Shown: positions 54,383-64,000 of the stretch, piece after piece
Position numbering within the stretch: the stretch's first letter is position 1
Layout: every line of letters starts with the position of its first letter
Source: Tatumella ptyseos ATCC 33301
GTDB lineage: Bacteria; Pseudomonadota; Gammaproteobacteria; Enterobacterales; Enterobacteriaceae
Assembly: GCF_000735525.1 (NCBI RefSeq)
Contig: NZ_JMPR01000018.1
Span: forward strand, 62,001 to 126,000
Length of the DNA: 64,000 nt
Direction of reading: 5' to 3'
The notes under the pieces: model-generated
What the model saw: only the letters and a program-made list of their open reading frames with translations
Databases searched by the model: none
Told to the model about the DNA's origin: nothing
Program-made: the position numbers and the translations under genes

Positions 54383-55444
54383 TTATTTAAACGTTATATT
54401 GACGGTGGCAGTGGTATTGAAAGTCCCTACTGTCGGGGAATTGGTGAGCCATTTCAGATAAGCAATATACCCGACCGGGATGGTTGTCGTAGAGCTGCTG
54501 GTGATCGCAGTTGTGGTGAAGGGGTAGACCTGACCAAAGACAAGCGGTGTCCCGGTATTACTTTGGCTCGTCAGATAAACGCCGATCCCGGGTTTCGTGG
54601 ACGGAATGAGCAGAGTGGGGTCGCTGGTGCTGACATCGTTACTACTAAAACTGGCGACCAGTTGCTGACCCACGCAGCCCCCCCCGGACACATTTGCGGT
54701 GACCGTAAACGGTATGGTTTTCGCTATTTTGCCGACCGCGGAGGTTTCACGCATGACATTACCGAAATTGATATTTGACGGTGAAATAGTCACTGTCGGA
54801 GTACACTGTATCACACTGATATTATTGAAGTTAGTCAGGTTGGCGACATAGTTACTGTTTGGGGTGCTGTTAATGCCCAATACACCATCCACCTGAAATA
54901 CGCCCGCGGTACCAATGTCTGTAAAGGTTGTTTGTGGTGCGACCCCGGTGGCTTTCAGGTAAATCGAAAAAGTAAAACTGATGGTCAGTGGTCTGGCCTG
55001 GCCGTACTTCGCATAATACGCGGAATCAAAAATCGTACCGCGCCCGACATCAATGGCTTTGGTCGCGACAGCGGTGTTAATAGAATCATAGTCTTTACCG
55101 TTGATCGTCACACCGACGCTCAGCGAAGGGTCTATTTTACTCAGACCACCCTGCGGGTTCCAATAGAGCCAGGCATCCTCTCCCCCCGGATAGCCTTGCA
55201 TATCCCAGCAGGTAAAGGTGGCAGTATAGGTAGACGAACGCCATAAGACGTTACCGGCGGTAAAGTCTGATTTAGCAAAGGACACCGATCCAATCGGAAA
55301 ACTTTGAGAAATAGAGCCTGTCGGTGACGGTGTGTCGGCGTAACTGCCCTGGCGGCAGGAGAGGGCGAAACTTTGCTGGCTGGCGAAAATCGCGCAGAGA
55401 ACCAGCAAAGAGCCTAATAATTTTCGTAGGGTGTGCAGTGTCAT
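54383..55444 (-). CDS. Fimbrial tip adhesin
   Basis: 353 aa. A signal peptide (LGSLLVLCAIFASQQSFA) is followed by an N-terminal receptor-binding region (about residues 29-215; Cys pairs SCRQG / FTCWD) and a C-terminal pilin domain (about 216-353; TVTISPSNINFGNVMRETSA, ending VNITFK). Twice pilin size and last in the operon, as two-domain adhesins are. The receptor cannot be predicted. 11 bases behind the usher with a GGAG ribosome site. Confidence 0.85.
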   Translation of the reverse strand: MTLHTLRKLLGSLLVLCAIFASQQSFALSCRQGSYADTPSPTGSISQSFPIGSVSFAKSDFTAGNVLWRSSTYTATFTCWDMQGYPGGEDAWLYWNPQGGLSKIDPSLSVGVTINGKDYDSINTAVATKAIDVGRGTIFDSAYYAKYGQARPLTISFTFSIYLKATGVAPQTTFTDIGTAGVFQVDGVLGINSTPNSNYVANLTNFNNISVIQCTPTVTISPSNINFGNVMRETSAVGKIAKTIPFTVTANVSGGGCVGQQLVASFSSNDVSTSDPTLLIPSTKPGIGVYLTSQSNTGTPLVFGQVYPFTTTAITSSSTTTIPVGYIAYLKWLTNSPTVGTFNTTATVNITFK

Positions 55445-55455
55445 TGCCTGGCTCC

Positions 55456-58014
55456 TCAGGGGCGTTGGCAGGTCAGTGTAATTTCCTGATATCCACTGGT
55501 TTTTGTCTGATCGGCCAGCTTATCGGGGATGAGTAAGAAACATTTATCGTTCGGGCCTTCACCCCATTTCACTGTCAGTTTTTCGCCGGCCGCAATGCCG
55601 GAGACAAACAGATCGCCTTTCATTCCCACGGTACCGCTATTACGTCCCCGGGCATTAAATACCCCCGCACCAATCTGCGGATAACTGTGATCCGGCAGGG
55701 AGGAATGAATGAGCAGGCTGTGGCCATAAAAGGTATTGAAAGTGACGCGGACAATGGCTTTCTGCATCGGGACGACCTGGATAACTGATTGCGGAATATC
55801 CAGCCCCGGACGCATCTCTTCGGTATTCAGTGCGATGGTATTGTACCGGTACGCCGTCAGGTTATTGACAATAGCGTACCCAAAGCGGTCCACTTTAACG
55901 CCTGGTGAGTTAAGGATCCCCACACCTTCGGCATTTTTCGCTTTGATGATAGCAAAGGTATCGCCCAGCGGTTGCGAAAGCGTGACTCCACCGGAGTGGA
56001 CAACCAGGCCGCCACTGGCACCCAATGCCGTCTGAGTATAGTTGTTGCTGTAACTGTAACTACCGTTCAGATTACCCATACTGCCCTGATACCCCAGGTT
56101 TGCGCCGCTGTTTTGTCCGCCGGTCTGAGTATGGCCGGTCGTCACTCCGTAGCTCAGACGGTTATCATCAAGCAGGGTGCCTGAAACGCCGGTGTTATAG
56201 CTGTCGCCCGACTGCTGGTCATGTGCCAGCTGGGTGGTGGAGACAATCGCGTTATTATTATTGTTCCAGACCAGCGGGATAGAAAGTGTCATGTTAATGC
56301 TGTTATCGGCATAACCATACTGGGAACGGGTCGACTGCCAGTAGACACCGTAGCTCACATTTTTCCAGGCATTGGAATATCCCAGTTGCACGGTACGGGT
56401 TTTCTGACTGGTTCCCCAGTAACGTTGCTGGTTAGCATTAACATAGATACTGCCATAACCTTTCAGGTTCTGGTTAATCGAAACTTCCATACGTTCACGC
56501 TTATTGGCATAAACGTTTGAGTAATAAGTCGCGTTATTGGTCTGCGCCCAGGCGGGTGTCCCGTCTGCAGTGTCATTCGGGTCGATATAGTCGCTTTCGT
56601 ATTGACCATCTTTCCAGTCACGCCTTTCCTGCACGGCATCACTGAAATCATAATATCCGGAGGTCGAATAACGGTACCCTGCCAGCCGGAAATCGGTACC
56701 GAAATCACTTAATGACTTCGCATATAAAAGACGATAGCTCTGACCTTCTTTGGTATCACCGGAAGCCAGATTAGTTTTGGCGTAACTGCCATCCAGGGAA
56801 ACCGCACCCAGATCACCCAGACCGGTCCCCATACCCAGCACGGCCGACTGATAGTTGTCGGCGACAATCACACCGCCGTACGGCGTCAGATTATGGCTGA
56901 TCCCGCGGGCCACGGTACCCTGAATAAACTGCGGCTGATAACCGCTGATACCATCATGGTAACGACCGGCGGTGACCTCATAGTTCCACAATCCGTTACG
57001 CAACATACTGGTGACAGATGAATAGGCAACGGTAAAGGTTTTCCTGGAACCATCGGCTTCCGTCACGGTGACATACAGCGTACCGCTGCTATTGGGATAG
57101 AGATCACTGATAGCAAACGGACCCGGCGGCACTGTCGTGCTGTAGACCAGGTAACCGTTCTGGCGGATAGTGACCCGGGCGTTGGAGGTCGCTACCCCCC
57201 GGACGACCGGTGCATAACTCCGCATACTTTCCGGCAGCATGTCATCGACACTACTGAGTTTGACTCCGCGAAACTGGATGCTGTCAAAGACACTGTTGCT
57301 GGTAGAGGACTGGCCCACCAGAAAACGGCTGCGCATAGCAATAATATCGGTTTCTGCCCAACTGGAAATATTATTCCAATGAGAGCCGGTAATATTATCA
57401 TGGGTATAGTTGCCGTTTTGACGTAAACGCCAGCGGCCAAGGTTCAGGCCATTATTTAGCGACAAATACGTATATTCGTTATTATCGGCGACGGATGAAC
57501 CGCGATAATTGTTTTTGTCGTAGTTGAGCGTGTAATTAACAAATCCGGCATTCACCCCCTGGTCCCAGATACGGGTAGGGATGTATCCCTGAGGAAGCGT
57601 TTTCAGGTGGGTTTGCGGGACTGCCAGATCGATACGTTGCTGAGTAATATCTGCGGCGACTTTGGCATCCGGGATATATTTACTGATATCAATACATTGC
57701 TTACCGGCCAGAGGGGCGGGAAGAATAATACCATATCCGTACAATTGCTCAGTACTAAAACAAGGACGAACACCTTCCGGCGTTCGGATAAATGTCACCG
57801 GCAGGCTATCGACTTTTTGGGAGTTCAGATAAATATCGAACGGGTAAGTGCCTGGCTGAATACTGTCACCGACCGACACCTGACGTGCTGCATTGAGATT
57901 GCCTGCACCATGAACGAATTGCATATTAAACTCTTCCGCACTCGCTCCTGACATTGCCAGCAGACCGGGGAGCGCAATAACCAGCGACAAAGAGTAACGT
58001 GTTTTTATTTTCAT
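55456..58014 (-). CDS. Fimbrial outer membrane usher
   Basis: 852 aa FimD/PapC-family usher. A signal peptide ends near GASAEEFN. The N-terminal chaperone-subunit binding domain (VSVGDSIQPGTYPFDIYLNS), the barrel with plug (YAPVVRGVATSNARVTIRQN, then FAISDLYPNSSGTLYVTVTE) and C-terminal domains with paired Cys (DKCFLLIP, ITLTCQRP) are all present. Forms the pore that polymerises the pilus. 23 bases after the chaperone gene. Confidence 0.95.
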   Translation of the reverse strand: MKIKTRYSLSLVIALPGLLAMSGASAEEFNMQFVHGAGNLNAARQVSVGDSIQPGTYPFDIYLNSQKVDSLPVTFIRTPEGVRPCFSTEQLYGYGIILPAPLAGKQCIDISKYIPDAKVAADITQQRIDLAVPQTHLKTLPQGYIPTRIWDQGVNAGFVNYTLNYDKNNYRGSSVADNNEYTYLSLNNGLNLGRWRLRQNGNYTHDNITGSHWNNISSWAETDIIAMRSRFLVGQSSTSNSVFDSIQFRGVKLSSVDDMLPESMRSYAPVVRGVATSNARVTIRQNGYLVYSTTVPPGPFAISDLYPNSSGTLYVTVTEADGSRKTFTVAYSSVTSMLRNGLWNYEVTAGRYHDGISGYQPQFIQGTVARGISHNLTPYGGVIVADNYQSAVLGMGTGLGDLGAVSLDGSYAKTNLASGDTKEGQSYRLLYAKSLSDFGTDFRLAGYRYSTSGYYDFSDAVQERRDWKDGQYESDYIDPNDTADGTPAWAQTNNATYYSNVYANKRERMEVSINQNLKGYGSIYVNANQQRYWGTSQKTRTVQLGYSNAWKNVSYGVYWQSTRSQYGYADNSINMTLSIPLVWNNNNNAIVSTTQLAHDQQSGDSYNTGVSGTLLDDNRLSYGVTTGHTQTGGQNSGANLGYQGSMGNLNGSYSYSNNYTQTALGASGGLVVHSGGVTLSQPLGDTFAIIKAKNAEGVGILNSPGVKVDRFGYAIVNNLTAYRYNTIALNTEEMRPGLDIPQSVIQVVPMQKAIVRVTFNTFYGHSLLIHSSLPDHSYPQIGAGVFNARGRNSGTVGMKGDLFVSGIAAGEKLTVKWGEGPNDKCFLLIPDKLADQTKTSGYQEITLTCQRP

Positions 58015-58037
58015 GGTGGCCAGCTTCTGAAGTCTGT

Positions 58038-58721
58038 TTATTTAACCGGAAAGTTGTTTACTTCGGTGGTCCCACCATAATCATTAACATAGCTGAATGA
58101 GACGGTAGACCCGAGCTGAGTATTTGCCGGAAGAGTAAACGCTCTGGTAGAAAAAGGTGAGACCATATCCAGATAAATATCCTGAGCACTTTCCTTATTC
58201 AGGTGCAGACGGTTCAGCGAGATATACATCGGGCCATTATTGGTCACGGTTAACTTATTGCCGTTTTGTGTCCATATCAGTTTCTGCACTTCTTTATCTA
58301 AGGTCGTATTCAGGCCCTGAGGACGATAAAAAAGCTTTAAGCGGCTATGAACGGCAATTTGCAGAACATTAGGATCTTTTGCCTCCGGAGGAATTTCCTG
58401 AAGATTAATCCAGAATAATGACTCACGGTTAGTCGGTAATCCATGACCGGCGTAAATAAAACGCAGTGTGGCCTCTTTACCCGCATCGATTCGCATAATG
58501 GGCGGGATCACCTGCATCGGGATCGGCGCATTACTGCTGCGATCTTCGTTTTCCAGCCAGCTTTGTAACATGTAGTTCTGGTTACTCTCATTTTTTAATG
58601 AGAGTGACGCAGAACTGCTGCCTGAATTATAAATGACTCTGGTGGCCTCCAGTTGTATTGCTGCAAACGATGAGACTGAAAACAGCTGGAGCAGTACAAA
58701 AAAGATAAACTTCTTCATCAT
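58038..58721 (-). CDS. Periplasmic fimbrial chaperone
   Basis: 227 aa PapD-type chaperone. Start at ATG 58721 with AGGA upstream; the next codon is also ATG. The signal peptide is followed by the donor-strand G1 motif (VLQIAVHSRLKLFYRPQGL) and the conserved LFWINLQEIPPEAKD. Binds pilin subunits and hands them to the usher. The N-terminal domain Arg (EATRVIYNSG) that binds subunit C-termini is present. Confidence 0.94.
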   Translation of the reverse strand: MMKKFIFFVLLQLFSVSSFAAIQLEATRVIYNSGSSSASLSLKNESNQNYMLQSWLENEDRSSNAPIPMQVIPPIMRIDAGKEATLRFIYAGHGLPTNRESLFWINLQEIPPEAKDPNVLQIAVHSRLKLFYRPQGLNTTLDKEVQKLIWTQNGNKLTVTNNGPMYISLNRLHLNKESAQDIYLDMVSPFSTRAFTLPANTQLGSTVSFSYVNDYGGTTEVNNFPVK

Positions 58722-58753
58722 TAGTTCCTGTTTTTCCACCAGAGTATTAGCTG

Positions 58754-59296
58754 TTACTGATATTCGATAGAGAAATTAGTGGTGGCGTTAGCCTGTCCGC
58801 TCGGGGTGCCTTTTGCGAATGCATAGTATCTGGCAGCCAGTTTGATATTCAACGCGCCAGTAGAGTCTGTTGCCTGGAAAGGTACAGAACTGCTGGTATC
58901 ACCGATAGTATAAACTCCCCCGCTCGCTAAATCCGTAATCTGAATACCGACACTTGTTGACGGATCAGTACCGGCTACACCGGTCGGAGTCAGTTTCAGT
59001 AAGGACGGGTATCCTGAAACTGCAGTACCATCAAAGCGAACTTTGATTGAACCGGTAGTACATTTGCTCAGGTCGATTTCAAAAGGACGCGGGCCGGCAG
59101 TCTGGGTCGGGGAAGACAGTGCTGAGCTTGAATAGTTACCCATCGCCACAGAGATAGTTTGGTTGGTGGCATTGGTCACTACGCAACCTGACTGCGTGAT
59201 GCTACCGGTAAAGGAAACGGTTCCATCCGAAGCAAATGTCTGCACTGATGCCAGAGTTAAGGTTAATGCTGCTATTGGTAACAGAACTTTTTTCAT
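58754..59296 (-). CDS. Major fimbrial subunit (pilin)
   Basis: 180 aa from ATG 59296 (MKKVLLPIAALTLTLASVQT); the frame is open to 59542 but without a signal peptide. Signal peptide to TFASDG, N-terminal donor strand (GTVSFTGSI), Cys pair (SGCVVTN and DLSKCTTGS), and penultimate Tyr at the C-terminus (NFSIEYQ), all classic pilin features. First gene of the operon pilin-chaperone-usher-adhesin, the order of type 3-like (mrkABCD) operons. Confidence 0.92.
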   Translation of the reverse strand: MKKVLLPIAALTLTLASVQTFASDGTVSFTGSITQSGCVVTNATNQTISVAMGNYSSSALSSPTQTAGPRPFEIDLSKCTTGSIKVRFDGTAVSGYPSLLKLTPTGVAGTDPSTSVGIQITDLASGGVYTIGDTSSSVPFQATDSTGALNIKLAARYYAFAKGTPSGQANATTNFSIEYQ

Positions 59297-59844
59297 TTTA
59301 CTACCCCATGACTGATTAAAAATAATGATGAAATGTAAGGTTGAGTTCCTCTGGGAACCTGTCGGGGCTCTGCCATTCTGATAACCAGCCTTAAGGGCAA
59401 ACACATCAGGAAGCATCTCCGTGAACAAAAATATATCACCTGAAATGCGTGGTATTGATAGGAGCTGAAAATTGATAAGGCTTCTTTGATAGTTAAGTTC
59501 TGTTTTACTTTTTGACCAGCAAAGAGATCCATTCATTAACATAACTGTCGAAATACTGTCATATTCCTGAATAGTGTTCTCTTTTGGTCAATATCTTATT
59601 GATATGGCGGATCTTCCCGTTTCAGGTTCGTTGGCAGTGGTCAGGGCATAACACACCCCTTTTTTCAGACGAAAATAGGGTATTAACCCGCATGTTCGCA
59701 GGCAGAACGGAAAAAAAAATCCAATAACGGCGAAAATTCATCAAAACGCACGCAGGAGGCCGTGATAAACGGACAGAATGCCGGGGAAATGGTCGGGAAA
59801 TGACTGTCAGAAACAGCACCCCCGGGAGGGGGCGCGGGGAAAGA
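59297..59844. other. 548-bp region upstream of the fimbrial operon
   Basis: AT-rich, no gene called. It must hold the fimbrial promoter. No recombinase gene and no obvious pair of inverted repeats of the fimS kind were seen. No local fimbrial regulator gene exists in the window. Confidence 0.45.
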
Positions 59845-60219
59845 TTACTTTACGGTAAAGATATAAGTCCCGGTGGTTTTATGCCCATCAACAGACAGCG
59901 CATGCCAGGCGACCTGATATTCACCCGCAGACAGAGGCGCATTCAGCGGGACCACCAGCGTATTTTTTTCCTGGTCGCTGAGTGAGGCTTTGCCGGTACT
60001 GACCGTTTTATCGCCCTGGTATGTCACCGTGGCATTACTGAATGACGGCTCCAGATCTTCAGAAAAATGCAGTGTTAAGCGGGTGGGGCTGGTGGTGAGC
60101 TGGCTTTGCGGTGCCGGTTCGGCTGAGGTCAGATGTGCATGGGCCAGTACCGCCGTGCTGGTCAGCGCGGACACAAGCAGGGCGGTCGTGACGGCCAAAG
60201 ATTTTACTGAAAAAGACAT
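59845..60219 (-). CDS. yobA: CopC/YobA-family periplasmic copper-binding protein
   Basis: 124 aa, equal to E. coli YobA. The signal peptide ends at VLA, so the mature protein begins HAHLTSAEP, giving an N-terminal His as copper ligand. The second site motif is VDGHKTTGTYIF. In most enterobacteria it is followed by the copD-like yebZ; here no partner follows, so it is a solo gene. Confidence 0.9.
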   Translation of the reverse strand: MSFSVKSLAVTTALLVSALTSTAVLAHAHLTSAEPAPQSQLTTSPTRLTLHFSEDLEPSFSNATVTYQGDKTVSTGKASLSDQEKNTLVVPLNAPLSAGEYQVAWHALSVDGHKTTGTYIFTVK

Positions 60220-60675
60220 TGTTTATTTCCTTGTAATAACGTCAAAGTTTACCGGTAAAAAATACACCGGCAGGGATCGGTAAAGTCCGGCTGCTATATT
60301 TCGCATGCCTCCGCCTGCGAAGGCTGGCAGCAGGTGAGTTCGCTGAGACTGCAGATGACGGGACAGGACGGGCGCAATAAACATCATCAGGATTGCCGGT
60401 AATGCAATCACTGCAGGATATTTAGCCGGTGACAAGCGGATACTACATGCCAAAGGAGTTACCCATCATTGATCTGTCGCGTTATTGTAATTATTTTTGC
60501 ACAGAAATGTTAATGGTTAACCCTTTTATTTTACATGGTGATAGCACTGACACTGTACGAAAGGTGAGTAAGGACAGTTATTACCGCGGATCCGGCCGGG
60601 GGATGCCGGGAAATCGTTTTCCGGGCATCGCTGCCGTCTTCGGTAAAACAGGATAATGGTGGCTTTATCCGAAAT

Positions 60676-60703
60676 CGTTGCCGGGAGTTCTCTCCCGGCA
60701 ACG
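60676..60703 (-). terminator. Strong hairpin after xanP
   Basis: Perfect 12-bp stem CGTTGCCGGGAG / CTCCCGGCAACG with a TTCT loop, 4 bases after the xanP stop, followed on the minus strand by ATTTCGG. The 488-bp gap to yobA otherwise holds a second imperfect hairpin (60600-60633) and no gene. Confidence 0.65.
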
Positions 60704-60707
60704 CGTA

Positions 60708-62099
60708 TCAGACATGGGATCCTCCGGAATAGGTCGCACTTTTTTCCGCAGGCGCAGCGACAGGGGCAGTCCGGCGGGGCAGGATCAGATTAAGCAGAAT
60801 AGCCAGGATGCCCCCGCTGGTGACAGCGCTCTGGAACATATTACGAATAATCGCAGGGAGTGCTTTGAGCACTTCCGGTTGTGATTCAATGCCCAGACCG
60901 ACACCAAACGCAATGGCAATAATTAACATACCACGGCTATCAATCGGTTCGCGGGTCATGATCCTGATCCCCGCAGCCACGACATTACCGAACATGACCA
61001 GTGTGGCACCTCCGAGCACGGGTTTAGGCAACTGTTCGAGCACATGACTGAACATCGGGAAGAGCCCCAGCAGCACAAAAATACCGCCAATCCAGAAACC
61101 CGCATAGCGACTGGCGACCTGGGTCATCTGGATGACACCGTTGTTCTGAGCAAAGGTTGTATTCGGGAAGGATGAAAACGTCGCCGCCAGCAGACAGCTG
61201 ACGCCATCACCGAGGATCCCGCCTTTAATCCGTTTTTCGAATTCCGGACCTTCTACCGGTTGTTTTGACAACATACAGTTGGCCGTCAGGTCCCCGACGG
61301 CTTCGATAATAGAGATAAGAGAAACCAGAGCCACGGGAATAAATAGCGACGGTGTAAAATCCAGGCCGAACCGGAAAGGGATCGGCAGGGTAATCAGTGA
61401 ACCCGGCGTGCTGAAGTGCGGGTGAAACGAGCCGGTAAGCCAGGCCGCAACACTGCCGGCCACAATACCGGTGACAATGCCCGAGAGCCTCAGCCAGGGC
61501 GAACGGCTACAATTCATCAGAACAATCACCAGCACCGTCAGGGCGCCGAGCCACAGGTTTGATGGTGCACCGAAGTCAGCTGCGCCGAAACCCCCGCCCC
61601 AGTCACTGATACTGACGTTAATCAGACTGATACCGATCAGGACAATGACACTGCCGGTCACCAGCGGGGTGAGTACACGTGAAAACGTATGAATAAACCG
61701 GCTGACAATCAGCGGAATAATGGCTGCCACCAGGTTACAGCCAAAGATCATCGCTAACATCTGTTCAGGGCTGGCACCCTGGCTTTTAAGCATCAATCCG
61801 CCGGAGATAATGACCCCAAGAAAGGCAAAACTGGTGCCCTGCAGGCAGATCATTCCCGCGCCGATGGAGAAAAAACGGCCTGCCTGCAACAGGGTGCCCA
61901 GGCCGGAGGCAAACAGCGACATACTGATAAGCCAGGGAAGGTATGAGTTCAGCCCGAGTGTGGACCCGATAATTAATGGCGGAGTAATGACACCCACAAT
62001 ACTGGCCAGCATATGCTGGATGGCAGTAAACAGTGCAGGCACTGCCGGTATCTTCTCATTCAGGCCATACAATAGCTCGGTATCATGCTTATCATTCAT
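60708..62099 (-). CDS. xanP: XanP-like purine (xanthine/urate) permease
   Basis: 463 aa from ATG 62099 (GGAG 8 bases upstream), the same length as E. coli XanP; an ATG at 62123 would add 8 residues. NCS2/NAT family with 14 helices. NAT motif region: QNNGVIQMTQVASRYAGFWI, preceded by FSSFPNTTFAQNN. Also SLISIIEAVGDLTANCMLSK and GGATLVMFGNVVAAGIRIMT. Imports xanthine or urate with protons; the exact purine is not certain. Confidence 0.85.
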   Translation of the reverse strand: MNDKHDTELLYGLNEKIPAVPALFTAIQHMLASIVGVITPPLIIGSTLGLNSYLPWLISMSLFASGLGTLLQAGRFFSIGAGMICLQGTSFAFLGVIISGGLMLKSQGASPEQMLAMIFGCNLVAAIIPLIVSRFIHTFSRVLTPLVTGSVIVLIGISLINVSISDWGGGFGAADFGAPSNLWLGALTVLVIVLMNCSRSPWLRLSGIVTGIVAGSVAAWLTGSFHPHFSTPGSLITLPIPFRFGLDFTPSLFIPVALVSLISIIEAVGDLTANCMLSKQPVEGPEFEKRIKGGILGDGVSCLLAATFSSFPNTTFAQNNGVIQMTQVASRYAGFWIGGIFVLLGLFPMFSHVLEQLPKPVLGGATLVMFGNVVAAGIRIMTREPIDSRGMLIIAIAFGVGLGIESQPEVLKALPAIIRNMFQSAVTSGGILAILLNLILPRRTAPVAAPAEKSATYSGGSHV

Positions 62100-62479
62100 C
62101 GGGTGCACTCCGGGAAGAAACAAAAGTTTTATATCTCAAGCAATATTCAGGCCATATCGGGGCAGAGTGAAGCTCACCGGTCAGGCATGTATGGCTAACA
62201 TAATGCTATTAAAAGAAATTAACCGGGTTTGTCTGAACGAATACATTGCAGAATGACGGGGGTGTTCTGGAACGATTGTCTCAGGATGGCTGGCCGGATG
62301 ACCCTTTTTTGTGCAACTCCCGGGGTGACGACGACAGCGGTGCATTACGAACGGCGGGAATATCCGTGCTGGCGGACAGGGGAAAGCGGTCTGGCGGGGA
62401 AGAGCCTTTAGCAGGGGCGATGTTGTGCTGAACAGGACTTACAAAACAACAGCCCCCTCCATGAGAGGGGGCTGTCCGG
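62100..62479. other. 380-bp region between xanP and frmA
   Basis: Upstream region of xanP on the left and the frmA terminator on the right. Small open frames here have no ribosome site or recognisable domain. No gene called. Confidence 0.4.
62441..62474 (-). terminator. Terminator after frmA
   Basis: Perfect 10-bp stem CAGCCCCCTC / GAGGGGGCTG with a CATGA loop, 5 bases after the frmA stop, followed on the minus strand by TTGTTTTGT. Confidence 0.9.
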
Positions 62480-63897
<1,418 letters not shown>

Positions 63898-63931
63898 GTT
63901 GAACACTCTCACTGAGATGACCGGAACGAAT

Positions 63932-63953
63932 ATACTATATGGGAGTATAGTAT
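63932..63953. promoter_or_regulatory. FrmR operator
   Basis: Perfect inverted repeat ATACTATA-N6-TATAGTAT with a G-rich centre (TGGGAG), 34 bases upstream of frmR. It has the AT-arms-and-G-tract shape of CsoR/RcnR/FrmR operators and would overlap the frmRA promoter. Confidence 0.85.
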
Positions 63954-64000
63954 GTGAAGTGAGATCGGTAAATTTTCCTTTCGTTTTGGTCATCGGAAAC

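Noticed and set aside
59297-59844. fimS-like invertible promoter element
   Set aside because: I found no pair of inverted repeats of convincing length and no recombinase gene nearby.

Overview
The window looks like chromosome from a plant- or environment-associated member of the Enterobacterales. The best fit is an Erwiniaceae-like genome of the Pantoea/Tatumella kind. This is an inference from gene content: Enterobacterales orthologues of E. coli length (soxR, ghxP, yjcE, acs, gltP, murQ, frmR), combined with membrane-bound direct glucose oxidation enzymes. I see no rRNA, tRNA, CRISPR array, transposase or phage gene.

1-21.5 kb: one almost continuous flagellar locus. In order it holds fliG (3' end), fliHIJ, inverted flgN-flgM-flgA, flgBCDEFGHIJKL, lafW, flagellin, fliDST, fliK, fliL, a sigma-28 gene, motA, motB and a NlpC/P60 cell-wall peptidase. 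Order, a very short flagellin (287 aa), LafW, and sigma/motor genes at the end match the Flag-2 / lateral (lfg/laf) systems rather than the primary E. coli flagellum. Two textbook sigma-54 promoters (before flgB and before fliD) and a sigma-28-like promoter before flagellin give a hierarchy like that of lateral flagella. Oddities are a hook protein of only 256 aa, a FlgJ without its muramidase domain, and the terminal peptidase, which may replace that activity.

21.5-41 kb: metabolic and stress genes. gcd (PQQ glucose dehydrogenase) follows a 600-bp gap. Then come soxS/soxR around a perfect SoxR box, ghxP, yjcE, a LysR regulator with a CidA/CidB-type pair, yfaZ, acs, gltP, murQ, a Fur-box-preceded yncE, a secreted ParB-like protein, and sbmA. 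soxS-soxR-ghxP-yjcE keeps E. coli order; acs lacks actP-yjcH.

41-54 kb: a three-gene gluconate 2-dehydrogenase-type operon (small subunit, flavoprotein, triheme cytochrome c) preceded by a perfect GntR-type palindrome. Then an MFS transporter, tsx with a perfect CRP site, an OsmC-family gene, a LysR regulator with an MFS efflux pump, and an unusual POT-family transporter. gcd plus this operon would convert glucose to gluconate and 2-ketogluconate in the periplasm. A PdeH-like c-di-GMP phosphodiesterase and a YcgR-like flagellar brake lie side by side at 52.7-54.3 kb; they probably act on flagellar motility although far from the structural genes.

54-64 kb: a four-gene chaperone-usher fimbrial operon (pilin, chaperone, usher, tip adhesin), a lone CopC/YobA, a XanP-like purine permease, and frmRA for formaldehyde detoxification with a palindromic operator at the window's end.
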